64,000 bases of DNA, taken from Urechis unicinctus. Lineage: Eukaryota; Annelida; Polychaeta; Xenopneusta; Urechidae. The stretch is from the NCBI GenBank assembly GCA_034190875.2, contig CM067357.1, positions 22,976,113 to 23,040,112 of the forward strand, given 5' to 3'. A program made the position numbers and the translations under genes. Below the pieces are notes generated by a model, which worked only from the letters and a program-made list of their open reading frames with translations, ran no database searches and was not told the origin of the DNA. Positions 41,301 to 53,600 of the stretch are shown one piece after another. Each line of letters starts with the position of its first letter. Position 1 is the first letter of the stretch.

Positions 41301-43044
41301 AGGATTTGCAGTGAATCAAGGATGATATTACAAATGTGCTGTCAATAATATCCGAGCTGCAGGATTGACAAATTGTGATCGAGAAGTTTTATGCCAAGCA
41401 TCATATATTTACGCTTTGCATTGGATGTTTATAAAGCAGTTTATCAAACTTCAATTGTTTTGGAAGCTACAAACTATATCTTTGTTTAGTTAATGTATCA
41501 GATACAATTGCTGTTTCTATTTCGCTTGTAGATGCAGTACAAGGTGAGTGTGTCAAAAACGTACCATGACTTCCCAGAAAAAGTGAAGATTACCAAAGTT
41601 CAGAGCAAAATGTGGCGTGTCCATCATGAAAACTGTCCTCCAAGTCGCAGTCAGTCGTCGATAGCTGTGACCCCAAAGACCACATCCTTTTCCATTGCAT
41701 TATATGATAAGTGCAGGTGTAATATGCCCCATTCTCCTATTCATTAATGCATACGCCCGAATTCGGCAATATATTAGCTGTTCGTGTCATGTGCTAACTT
41801 CTGTCTACATATTATGAAATTGTGCCACTCTAACATATTTATATTGAAGGAAAACTTACATCAAAAATTTGAATGGATTTCCATTTGTTTGTTCCATCAT
41901 TTTTTACCATAGTAGAGACATATTTCCTTTCCTCAAATAACATCCTATCATTAAACGCAGAGAAGTTGAAAACATTGTTAGCTGCCTCACTTTTGGTACG
42001 GACCATCAATGAACTCATCACCCTCATCAGCCACACCGATTGATCGTCATATGTTGCGGTTGTTTGTTTATGTTTGGAAATGTATGTTTTATTACAATTG
42101 GTGGTTTTGTGATACTTGTAAACTATTTTGATGGAATGGCACTTTATAGAACTAATGCATTCTACCTGTTTATGAATCAACCACTTGATAATTGCGGATA
42201 ATTGATACATTTGTCGCGTTTAAAGTTCATAACCTTCTAACCAAATATGGGTGTTTGTTTAACCTAATTTGGTTTCACAATACGTATGTTTAAAAGCGTA
42301 CTTGAAAACGGTAGCCACACAACTCCCATTGGGCTATTACACATCCTTTATCCTACGAAATGATTATACCAAGATGATGTCTTCTAACAGGAAACATACA
42401 ATCACTATGCAAGACGCAAATTTTGAAAATAGTATGCATTGTTTATTACAGTGGCACATCTCTATCACTTTAATTTAACTCCCCCCCCCGTAAGAGTTAA
42501 ATTCATCGAAAACCGCGACGAAAATTAGAATTTCTTGGCACAATTCATTTCGAAGATGTTTTATATCATTTGAGAGGTGGGCAAACTTTGAACATTAACG
42601 AAACCCCACCCTATGTTTAATGCATGGAATGGGGCATGAATGATAAATTGCTGAGAGAATTCATAGTCTTACAAACTGTTGGTTTGGGTGCAGCGACTGT
42701 TGGCACTGTATATCGGCTGCGAAATCAGTTCCATATAACAACAACGGATACCTCATATCTGCGCGTAACATAAAATTGTGTGCAAATTCGGTGAACTTAA
42801 TGATACAATAGAGAATCGAAAAGAAAGTATGATGTGCTGGCAACTTGTAATTTTGTCTGATTTTTATGATACAAGTGCCTTATCAATAAAATTTAGCTGG
42901 AAGAGAAAATCACTATTTTGACAACTGTTGGCGTGATACACGGTAGGCGATGTCCTTGGTCCCAGTAGACGATACGAAGTCAGAACCGTTGTCTCCTTCA
43001 GAACTATGAAAATCGCTCTGCTATTGAATATTAATGCGGTTCTA
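41301..43044. other. Unassigned region with a C-loop hairpin
   Basis: No supported gene. The frame at 41532-41747 (71 codons) begins soon after a TTGTAG, but no family is recognisable. A short resemblance to A 4410 near 41770 is too brief to call. The hairpin at 42472-42503 is listed separately. Confidence 0.35.
42472..42503. repeat. Perfect 10-bp hairpin around a C9 run
   Basis: AATTTAACTC (42472-42481) and GAGTTAAATT (42494-42503) are exact reverse complements and enclose most of a run of nine C (42481-42489) plus GTAA. No transcription unit nearby explains it. Confidence 0.85.
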
Positions 43045-43261
43045 TATATATATATCAAAATGTAATGACTTGCTCAAAATGTGTTTGCAGTAAAAGGAGG
43101 AAAATCAACCAACATTCATCTCGCCGTCACTATGCTTTCTGGTGAAATTTGGTTATATAGTAATAAACGATTAATATATATTGTACAGCAACAGGTTGAA
43201 TGCTCAAAGCTTTCTCGATCAGCACTATATTTGACCGAAACGTTGTCTCCATAATAAAGAA
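43045..43261 (+). repeat. Repeat-family copy, left part (~A 2240-2475)
   Basis: This matches A 2240-2475, including the TTTGCAGTAAA, TATATTGTACAGCAACA and CAGCACTATATTTGACCG segments. Homology stops at 43261 and resumes at about 44726. Confidence 0.75.
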
Positions 43262-44725
43262 ATGCCCCTTAATGTATATGTATATTACAACGTGCAATCC
43301 GAACAATGCTTTAATCAGGTATGTGCAAATCGATATTGTTCATATAGTTTACAGGTCAATGGATAAGAAGAAGCTCAATAATATAAGCCTAATGAAAGCC
43401 AACTATAAAAGCAATTTTTATAAGTAAAAAAAAACGTTTCGGTATTTAGCAAGGACTTATGGTTGCATGTAAATATAGTGATAGTGAAGTTTATGTACGA
43501 CCGGCGGATAGTGAAGTTTATGGACGACCAAAATACTGCAATGCATACCGGCTGGTACATTGATGCATTGTAGCCATTTATGCTTACGATCGGTCTACGC
43601 AAAATCTTCAGCATGTAAATAAGCAAGGTGGATATATCTCCCTAAAACGATAATAGATTGACGTACCTCGCAGGACTGCAAATATGGGTCTACGGTCCCG
43701 AGGCTGTCAACCGGTACGGAGAAGATGAGGTGGCATTCGTGTATTACGAAACATAACCTCGAGGGGGTCCATCATGGCGATAACGCGGGTGATCTGTGGT
43801 GGGGTTTTGTACCCTGTTCCACAAATATCAATTGCCCACGATGACATGTAGCATAAACTGGTTTGAGAGAACGATTTTTCTGGACGATGTGACAGAGACT
43901 ATATATAACACGGTAAGTAGATATAATCTGTAACTATATCATAATGTACACATGGGGTTGATTTGTGAGCATGATAGGAGTTGGCTAGGTACACAGAGAG
44001 GGCATAGCTACTTGATTAATGCGACCATGATCGTAACATATTTTTGCAGATTAGGTAATGTCTCGTCGTTTCATATCATATGAACGAATACAATGTAAAC
44101 ATATATACATAAACATATACCGATTTAGCAGCTGTATCAGAATGCATCATTTATGAGCAAACATATATGAATATGGTACCGGATTGAGTTTCGCAAGGCA
44201 CCAGAGATGATTCAACACTCTATATTACCTTATGCATACGTGCGTTTATGCTATATATGTTAGGTGTTACTCAGGTTTGTTTTCCCCACCTATGCTATCC
44301 CAAACGAATGCGTTCTCTCGATCAATCACACTAACCGAGGTCAAGGTATAATTTGCAATGTGTTAACGTACGACCAAGTATGTTGACATCAGCTGAGTAT
44401 CTATATATGCTCTCAGGCAGTGTGTTTACAATATGCATCTGGGTAAGCCCGCCACGAGGTCATCATCCAAAGGCCGGGGGACTGCGAATTCGATTTCACG
44501 TAGGTTTAAGCAACTAAGTCAAATATATCTGTAATTTATGAGTTAAGTCCTTTCAGCTATTTTGCTGTCAAAGGTCCTTTCAACATGCATTGAGCGTCTG
44601 AGTGCACTTCTAGGGTATGAGCCATGCTTAACAAATGGCTAAATAATGAAGCCGGAGATGATTAGCACCCATGGATACTGATGTATTGTAGATGATCCTA
44701 AATACAGCCATCGCTATGTGAACAT
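43262..44725. mobile_element. ~1.46-kb insertion inside a repeat-family copy
   Basis: In units A and B the sequence is continuous across this point (A about 2470-2478), so 1.46 kb has been inserted here or was lost elsewhere. No obvious terminal inverted repeats or target-site duplication are visible. It contains a small tandem pair (motif starting ATAGTGAAGTTTATG at 43481 and 43508) and an exon-like GC-richer stretch at 43674-43912. Nature unknown. Confidence 0.45.
43674..43912 (+). other. Exon-like stretch of unknown family (decayed)
   Basis: An acceptor-like CCTCGCAG precedes a G+C-richer stretch whose frame reads GLQIWVYGPEAVNRYGEDE and then VAFVYYET before a stop near 43755. A neighbouring frame continues HNLEGVHHGDNAGDLWWGFV before further stops. 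A donor-like GTAAGTAG follows at 43913. The composition and the codon-like residues look like a once-coding exon with a frameshift. I do not recognise the family; a hydrolase is possible from the GVHHGD motif, but this is a guess. Confidence 0.25.
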
Positions 44726-47395
44726 GACAAAAGCCTGGAGGACAGAATAAAAGATACTATCCCTTTGTTACCCACCAGAGGACTGTCGAGACAACAACAA
44801 AACCAACGTTAATTGAATCTTACGCCTAAACTCGATAGACATCATGTATTTGTTATTCATTTGACCATATATGACCTGGAGTAATTTCATTTAGTATAAA
44901 CTCATATATGCATGGTTTGCCTATTTTAGCTCCAATTGCTACGACAATTCCAGCTCATGCTTTGCGATGACATATTTATTTTGTGGCAGTAAATATCATC
45001 ATTAACATTCGGCTATGGCAAATCCTTGTTTCCCAATATTATCCTCAGCACCCAGTTTATTTAAAATCTCAAAAAATTCGTACAAAAAAAAACTAACGTC
45101 AGTCAATACAACATTTCCTTGGTTGTGACAACGAACCATTCTTATTGATTCCGTAAGTACATGCACCTCCTTGCTGAAGTTGTAACTGTTATTGCTTCAT
45201 CAGCATACACGTTTGCGCTTTCTCGTAATAGCTGCAATCCATTTGGATGTAAATATGTTATTTCATTTATGTACTCACTCAAGGAATATGTCAAAGCTAA
45301 AATATTTTTTATGTGCAACCGAGAGCTGATAAACAATAAGTGGCAATTTGTTAAGCAGGATTCCAGTCCGGTTTCTTTATTGACTTAAAATGCAATATCA
45401 ATAACGTTTTGTATGGAATGTTATGTCCCAAATCTGCCTGTAGTTGTCTTCAAAGCAATATCAGTAATGGATGGATTCAACTGTGTGTAAAACTGTTATT
45501 AATATAAGTAAGATACCTGAGATACTGCCAGTAGATAGATATTTTAGAGCATCATTCCGTTGGTTATATATCCGAGGAGCCATGTGCATCAGCCGATGAA
45601 TCTTTCGAGTACATGTCTGACATAAAAGAGACGACATCTTTACCGTGCATTTCATAAATTACTTTGCTGTTCGTGCTTTGTTAGCTAAACGTGACCTCCC
45701 GGGACCGAACCATCCAATCTATCATTAACGTACAGCTCGAAGCTTGCATTTGTATGTGTGAGTTAAGATGAATCAAGGTTCTTATTAGAATATTTCATGC
45801 ATCGTAACATAACAGGCTGTGCCATGTGTACGTGACCAAAGGTGCACTTTTCCAGCGAAGTAAGGAACAAAGAAGCTTCTGTCTTACAGGTAATATGAGT
45901 CAATCGTAGATGGTTTGCTGGTAACCTCGATATTTGCCAACAACATTGGCAGAGTTTGTTGCTGCAACGACAATAAGACAAGTGTGTCTCATTAAGACAA
46001 GGGACATAGTTCAGAATATGTTGCAATTACAATACCGGATAGATAAATCGCATGTTAACATATAGCTGTAACTGCCCTGCTACACCTACGTTACCCAGCG
46101 TAGGCTAAAAAGCTCAAGGATAGATACAATAGCGCTTGCATAGCAGCTCCAAGTTACCATCGTTAAACGATTGATGTTGCCTGTACAGAGGTCATTCACT
46201 TATTACATTGCACTGTTCAAGATAATTTGTGACATGTAATGCGCAGAATGTACCATTATCAAATCAATCATAGACCATCGCTTACGTAGCTGATTAAAGG
46301 CCTGACCCCCCTAGTTCACCACAACTAAAGCAAACGAGATGATCCATCAGCCAATGCACCACACATTGTAGTTTTAAACCTTCCGAATTATATATGAGGG
46401 TAGTACCTGTCTGTATGATAAAATGTGTTATATGCCTGCGCAAAGCAATATCACCTTTCATCAAACTTTGAATGTTGCAAAGAAAGCTTGCTATCGTGAT
46501 ATAATAGTGAATTCTACTGCAACAGTGAACTCATTGTATTGCAACGATGTATTGTACTGCAAAGATGTATTTTACAACAGCTAGCTGCAGACACAACTAA
46601 GCTCGTTATCGCACAAGACAGATAGGTTGTTTACGAAACAGACGTGCCACAAAGGTAGCGAAAAATAGAAGTAAGAGGGGGTCGTCAATATTAAACTGTT
46701 CCTTCTACCAGTGACAAATTAACCGGGTATTCATTGTGCAAATACATTATTACAATTATATACTGGACATGGTATAGCTAGAGCATCGACACATCTGTAA
46801 CGTCTACCGAGCAACAGGGAACCGATAGACAATTGGGTACAACACATGAATATTTGCGTTTAGCGGATGTGATTTCCCCACTTTAATGAAACGAGTAACT
46901 GATATTAATGATAACCAGATAAAAAGATGGTGAATGGTACAGTTATACAATACCAGCGTACGCATGCCATGGTGGTGAATGTAGCTGCCTTAATACATAT
47001 CTAGATGTTTCAGGTTTATAAGTAGGCTGGGGGTTGTTTACCAACACACCGTAATTATTGCTGAATTCACCTTCCCCCCTAAAATGGCGAATCCATCTAC
47101 AGGAATATTGCCATTAGTTACCATAATTTCGACCACGGTATGTGCGCTGTGTAATGAGCCATCAGTATTCCACCTTTTGCCAGTTGCATACCTTTATAAT
47201 AAATAAGCAAACACGTATCACCAAATCACGACTTTTTGTTTCGCCCACACCTGGGGCGGTCGTTATACGTCTTAAGGATATTCGCAGGGGAACGCAGAGA
47301 GGTTACGCAGTCGAGTTCACTTACGATGGGGACCAATATAGAAGATAACTTGTCAAAAAGCAAGCAAAATATTAACGAACCTGTCGCGCGGCTAA
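44726..47395 (+). repeat. Repeat-family copy, right part (~A 2475-6110)
   Basis: This is collinear with A 2475-3140 up to 45380, then jumps over the equivalent of A 3140-4085 and follows A 4090-6110 to 47395. It keeps the CCCACCAGAGGA... stretch (44770) that unit A lost but B retains. The match ends abruptly after AACCTGTCGCG at about 47388. Similarity to A/B is high enough that this copy is younger than those at 34-41 kb. Confidence 0.8.
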
Positions 47396-47460
47396 TTGGT
47401 TTTCCCTCGCAAATCACTGTCTATGTGCGAAACATTTTTGTGTTTTATAATTATCTTTCA

Positions 47461-47640
47461 GCCTGTGAAAGCAAATATACAGGATGTTATTGGGCAATCC
47501 CGATTACCTATTACCAAAAAAGAAAAATTAACGTCTTCGGATCCGCCACTTGGAATATTTCAAGATGGTGATAGGTTAGAGAAGTCAACATGACAATGTG
47601 ATGCAAAGCCCCTCAAGTATTGGTATGAAATCAACAACTC
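47461..47640 (+). other. Exon-like stretch after a strong splice acceptor, family unknown
   Basis: TATAATTATCTTTCAG ends at 47460 and is followed by a frame reading PVKANIQDVIGQSRLPITKK, then EKLTSSDPPLGIFQDGDRLE, to a TGA near 47591. A shifted continuation reads AKPLKYWYEINNS. The residue composition is protein-like, and the pyrimidine-rich acceptor fits a real exon. The upstream 65 bp are neither unit A sequence nor a recognisable exon. It starts just past the point where repeat-family homology ends, so it may be host or transposon sequence at the breakpoint. I do not recognise the family. Confidence 0.3.
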
Positions 47641-47818
47641 ATAGTGGGTTGCTAAAATGAACGTTTCTCAAATATACGTTTAACATATAACTTGCAATCA
47701 ATTTGGAAGAGGAGACTTGCAACGAGATAACGTTTTTCTGAAATAAGTGTATATTTTGATGAATTAACGGAACCTATTTGATAAATACCGAACTAATAAA
47801 TTATTGCAGCAGATTATT

Positions 47819-48170
47819 CTAATGTTTATAAACGAACTCTAAGATGCAATGTTCATGAAGGCTGACTATAGTTGAAATATGTATTGTTCTAAAACATAAG
47901 TCGACATGAATATTAAATTCAACTCTACTTATGTATCTTGATGCATGATATTGTAATGTTATTGTGTGTTTTAAGATGATTGGTATTGCGTTACTCCAAG
48001 TTAATATGCCGTAAGTTAAATGTGGTTGTATTATTGCAATATATATGGTTTTTCGGGGTTTTAGGTGGTTTATCGTGTTTCGCTTCAACGTGAGCAACCC
48101 TTTGCATTTGTTTATGTAAATGTTGGACACGAGATCAATGAGGAAATATGTTCTTATCTAACAATAATTA
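47819..48170 (-). pseudogene. LINE-type reverse transcriptase fragment (non-LTR retrotransposon, decayed)
   Basis: On the minus strand the frame reads KCKGLLTLKRNTINHLKPRK, then TIYIAIIQPHLTYGILTWSN and a C-terminal part ending EFVYKH. The IIQPHLTYGI.TWSNA motif after a basic K.K.L..LK..L segment is the conserved thumb/C-terminal part of reverse transcriptases of the Jockey/CR1/L2-like non-LTR elements. The catalytic palm motif (YxDD) and the endonuclease are absent: only about 100 residues remain, with no initiator of its own, so this is a 5'-truncated or eroded copy. The exact clade cannot be assigned. It lies outside the 12.4-kb repeat family. Confidence 0.75.
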
Positions 48171-50485
48171 CAACAATTATACCAACACAACAACACATCA
48201 TAATCTATTGGTAATTTTGTGAGATAGCAAACAATTCTATCTAAAAAAATACGAGAGTCAGTGGACCGTTCGATGGTTAAAGCCGAGGTCATCTACGCAG
48301 GACACTTCATGTCTTTAACCCATGATGACGGTCGACCCTTGGTAGTTGAACATGTCTTTCTGCCATAATTCAACCCTCGGCTTTAATGTTGGTGAGCCTG
48401 ATTTAATTAATTGTGGAAAGTAGTCTTTCAACATGTATGAAATCAATTATGCTCGTTCAATATTCTCCTACCACTGACTCCATATATGAAACGTTATGAT
48501 TTGTACAATCTAATCCACTCGGGCATATAATTGATCGCTAAAGAGCAATACAGTAACTAGATTGATCGGTTAAATGTCTTGGGCTCCGTATGTGAGCACC
48601 GTGGCTAACCAGTGTGATATTTATCAACCTAACCTAATTCGGGATAGATAATTTGAGGTAATGCTCGTCTGCTGCAGAATTTAAGCATCATCAGCGTTCG
48701 GGTTACCCATATGCACTTACTAGAGCTACTTCAGACGAAGGTCGGTGTGCATTACTATGCCAGACAGTTTCCATACATTGTTTGATTGTACTTAATTGGC
48801 TCATTTACCAGGTCATTAAATGTGAAATCGCACAACTAAACAGCTCCACTGCGAGCGGGCAAATTGGAGGGGCGATAAGGTTCGCGCATGTGGTTAATAA
48901 ACTCTATGCAAGCAGTGCAAAGCCTCAATATGTTAACTTTAAAAGCGTGTATTTCAACCACAAAGTGCAAACACAAACTCTGTTTTCTGTTTTGTACAAA
49001 TAAACATAGAATATCTTCATATGCTTGTAATAAAATAGGCCATACATTTCGTCTTTTCACGTTCGACACAGGGAATGCAAACGGACACGAAAGGGTGAGA
49101 TTACCTTTATATGTCATATGATGCGTTTCAATTCATGGTATTACCACATGGTGAACCCGACAGCCATAATCAAACTACAGAATATGTTATAGAACATATC
49201 TCATTTCCCAATTCCTAATGTAGAACATAGGCAATCGACATTTGTACTGCTGCGTGCCATGAGGCTGACACATTTCGTTAAAAGGAAAAACATCATAGAA
49301 AATATTGCCGCATTAACTGGCCTCCACGATGCGCTCTAATGTTTGCAGATTTTGTGACGTGATGTTAATGTAGATTACAAAAGTTCAGAAGCGCCATTGT
49401 ATATGGCAAGCGGAGTGCATTGTGTATGGAAGAAACAAATTAGTGTTGGTTAAATATGACTTTGTCCATGACAGTCAAAATTAGATAATAGCGCGTACAT
49501 TTGCAGGTGTTATTCTGTTGCGATGTACGCTTATGGTAGGCTGGCTACTAATGCAGTATGACATGTTTGATCTGCAAACGGCTTTTATTTGTCATGACGT
49601 ATGTCTTGTGGTTCGATTCATTACATCGCGCATCCTATTCAGATATTGTAATTTAATGTATGTACGAGTTTGATCAGAACGGCCAAACAATATTAACCGT
49701 AGTCCTACACAAGCACATGTTCATAACAACAAATCTCCTGGACCAAAGCGCTGATCAATAACACGGAATGAAATATGTTTTGTAGCTCATTGTTGCAGGC
49801 TCCTTATGTTTGTTAACTAACGGCTAGGTAAATACCTAATATGTATGTTAAACATTATTCCGATAATATTTGACCGCTTATGCCTGCGCGATGATTGTTT
49901 GCTCGAAGCGATTAGAAATAAAGTGTCTCTGAAAAGAGTATATTCCGGGCAGCATGCAAAAGCATAACGTAAAAAAACTCGTCTAGTTACCACACATCGT
50001 GAATAGATTCGCAATGTGATAAATAATGTGTCGGTCTATGCGTTTATTGGGCAGTGATGTCAATCAGGACTATTCGGTACTATGCCGGTACTTTACAACA
50101 GCCATGATGTTCGAGAGTCCCAAACATCCTTAACAAAACGTAGCCGTTTAAACACAAATGCCACTAACATCGCCTCAATTGAATGTCGGTAACAGTCGGT
50201 TAAGCTACATTGCTTTTGCCATACGTGTGGTATTCATGCCTGTTATGGTGCAGCATGCGTATTACGCTGTGGCTGAGAACCAAATATTCTCTTGGCGCCT
50301 CCTGGTGCTGTCTGAGCATGTCTATGCTTACATTTTTTCTCAAACATTGTACCTTTCATATTATTGACGGTTGGCTCGAATGGATACATTTATGCACATC
50401 CTGCGTCGGAGATACTATGTGGTGGGGAGTGTTTGGAAAATTAACGTAGAATGTAATGATCCGCGATTGATAAATCGCAGACGCA
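48171..50485. other. Unassigned region with a nested inverted repeat
   Basis: No supported gene. Concentric inverted repeats occur at 48253-48480: outer arms GAGTCAGTGG/CCACTGACTC and inner arms TTAAAGCCGAGG/CCTCGGCTTTAA. They may mark a short decayed MITE, but the arms are short. The frames near 48782-49121 are at background length. Confidence 0.35.
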
Positions 50486-50486
50486 C

Positions 50487-50523
50487 ATATATATAAATGT
50501 ATATATATATATATATATATATA

Positions 50524-50607
<84 letters not shown>

Positions 50608-50630
50608 AATTTATATATAAATATAGCCCG
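50487..50630. repeat. (TA)n microsatellite
   Basis: Nearly pure TA with a few substitutions. The alternating YI frames on both strands are artefacts. Confidence 0.97.
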
Positions 50631-53600
50631 AGAGCATTGTGTTGCAAAAATGTGCACGACGTCATTAGATTGCTCCCATATTTCAATAACATAGAAACTC
50701 CGCTGGAAGTAGTACCTACAGCCAATTGGCTGTTGTGCTTTTGTTACTATATTGGCTAAATTAACCTTTAATAGGCCACATATCATCATTTATTACAGAG
50801 AAATGTTTTTTGCAGAGCTGCAAATATATGAAATAGCCATACAAATAACTTTGCAGTCAATATAGAACGTTAAAGACCTACATGACATGGCCTGGATAAT
50901 CTTTCCTCCAAAAAGTATTATTATGATTTCGGTATTAGAATGCACAAAGCGGGCCTCGTAGAAAATACAACTGCTGAGATTTGCCATTTCGTCTTGATGA
51001 GTTATATATTGTTAGAATCAGTCATCGTTTTAAACAACCTGTTGTATGTCGATTACACCAAAATATAATAAAACATGCTGCACAATAACATTTGCCTATT
51101 TGTCATCAAACCAGTCTCGTATGTATTCAGAGTTGAATATATGATTTTGTATATTTTCCGCGTTAGGTTTGCACGTATTGTTTAACTAAGCCATTAGCAG
51201 CACGTGTGTGTCAAACGCTTTAGATGCGCACAAGCTGAGCCATAAAGTTAGTGTATTTCACAGGTTGCCCTCAAGACGGCAATCATACAATGACAAAGCA
51301 CATCACCTACTCTACTCACGGTAGATATGGTATATTTTGAGCTGGCATATCCTTCTCCTCTAATCCTACTTAAGCAGTTCTATCACGAAGCCGTAACAAC
51401 ATACCAAGGTCACATTCTTGTCAGTTATTAGTGGTTTCTGTCCATTGCTTCTTAGCCGATTAATAGGTATGCACACTTGTAGTTTACATCGTGGACGCGT
51501 CATTTCAATTAACGATGTCACTACTGATGCTGCTTCACGCAAATGCAAGGCATGTGGCACGTTTGGCGAAATAAATGAACCATTCCCATCATCAGTAGTT
51601 CACGTTCATATATGTAGAATTTAGAATACTGGCCAATGCTGTGAGCAGTTGTTTACTGCACCAAAACAACAAAGTTTGCGCAGAAACAGGATGGTGGCTC
51701 AGGTAGCGTGATTATATGACAATCAATATGCAAATACCTTTTGAATGATATAGCCGAACTGGCAACATTGTACTGTCATCAGTCACCCGGATCTGTGCCT
51801 ACAGCAGACCCTCGCAAGGTCATGTCAGTAATTTATATTATCATATTTGGTCAACCAAGTTAATTATAGCAGTCAATACCTGTCATGGAACAAATAGCGA
51901 CGTGCACTAGTGAGATATATCCAGTATACTTAAACATATTTCATTCCTATGTTTGAGATCATAGCAAATTTAGCAGTCTGTCAGGAATTTGCATGGCTTG
52001 CGTTATAGGTGAAATAACGTTTATGACAAATCAGAGGATATTCAGCTGTCAGTCGTAGCAATCTTCATTCACTTATTTGCTTCGAAAACATAACGCCAAA
52101 ATGTTAAAAGTTAATTGCAGGCCAGCAATATGAATTATGCACCTATTTATGTTATTTCTTAAAGAACTGTCACATGCAATTCATACCATGAGGGACCAAC
52201 TCCTGCATTTGAGACAAACATTTTGAGCAATTATTGATAAAGCAAAGATGCTTCCGTGACCACTGATAACACCCATTAGCAACTTGTTCGGGCGTGAATT
52301 AGAGGAAGACTAAGGCATGTTTGAAGCCCCTGTTTAGCCAACCTTTCCGCAACATATTTCAGCGATTCAGTTCTTTGAACTTTTTTTATGGCCTTGGATT
52401 AAACATTTGGCGATGGCGGTATACGCATTTTGAACCTCACGTTTTGCATATGTAACAAAGCAATGCACACAAAATCAGTGGCCTGTCGTGCGTGTTGCAT
52501 ATATTTACTTGTAACTCTCGTGATGGATCGTGCAATAATATACAGAGATTCTATATGTGTTTAATATTAAAATCAACTGTGACATCTTTTTAATTTATTC
52601 GAAAAATTATTCGGCGGCTAGGGTCACCAAAAATATCCTCAGCACATTGTCTCGTTTGAACCTATTTACTCGGAGGGTGACCGTGTATCATCTGCCCGAC
52701 ACCTATTTAAAGTGACTGATAATTAAAACAGTACCAACCCTATGCCAAGCATAACATATCTATCTACAATGAATTGCATGGTTGCATTTTGCCAGCCCAA
52801 GATGTGAACTAGTTTGACTTTGATGTATGTCATTATTAATTTGTACGGTTAAAATGGATTGCAATTGACACAGTTTGTTACAATGGTTGCCACATGTGCA
52901 GTGGACTGATGATAAATCAAATCACAACACCATGGGCAATATTGAGCGCATTTACTGAAATAATGACTAGGCCGTGCTTAGTCTTATTTCGAGTGAACAC
53001 TGTTGTGATTTCAAAATGGTAAAACCATTTCTATTCATGGTTATTTTTACCGGATAATGCCGTCCCCGTCAGAACACGCAAATACGAGTGCAAAACTGAA
53101 GTATAACGCAATGAACCCTAGAACAAAGGTTACTTCGTGATGATATACATCGGTAGTGTAAAACATCGTTATTTCGTCGCAGCAAACAAAAGGGGTGCAT
53201 TAACCTACCAATGGTTGCTGGATAATACGTTTGAAGCCAATTAGCGATATGCACGAAGATCAACATTGTGGCGGGTGATTAAGTGAGGACACTATTGCAA
53301 TATTCCCAATGCTACTCGATACTCGGTCATTGACATCATGATTTCTAATGTTTGTCGTTAAGCTGCTTGGTATAGGATACTGGAAGGATATAATGCCGAT
53401 TGCGACGTACAACCAACCACTTGAATTAATAAAATTGTATCAGAGGTCATACATGACCGCCATGTGTAGTCAGAATAGCTGTCGATCGAACTTTTCTGCG
53501 TCACATAAACAGTTGTGTCACGACCAATGTAGATTTCAATAATTGTACGCAGACTGTGTACCTCATCGTGAGCGCTGCAATATTTTGTTTAGCAGCACCA

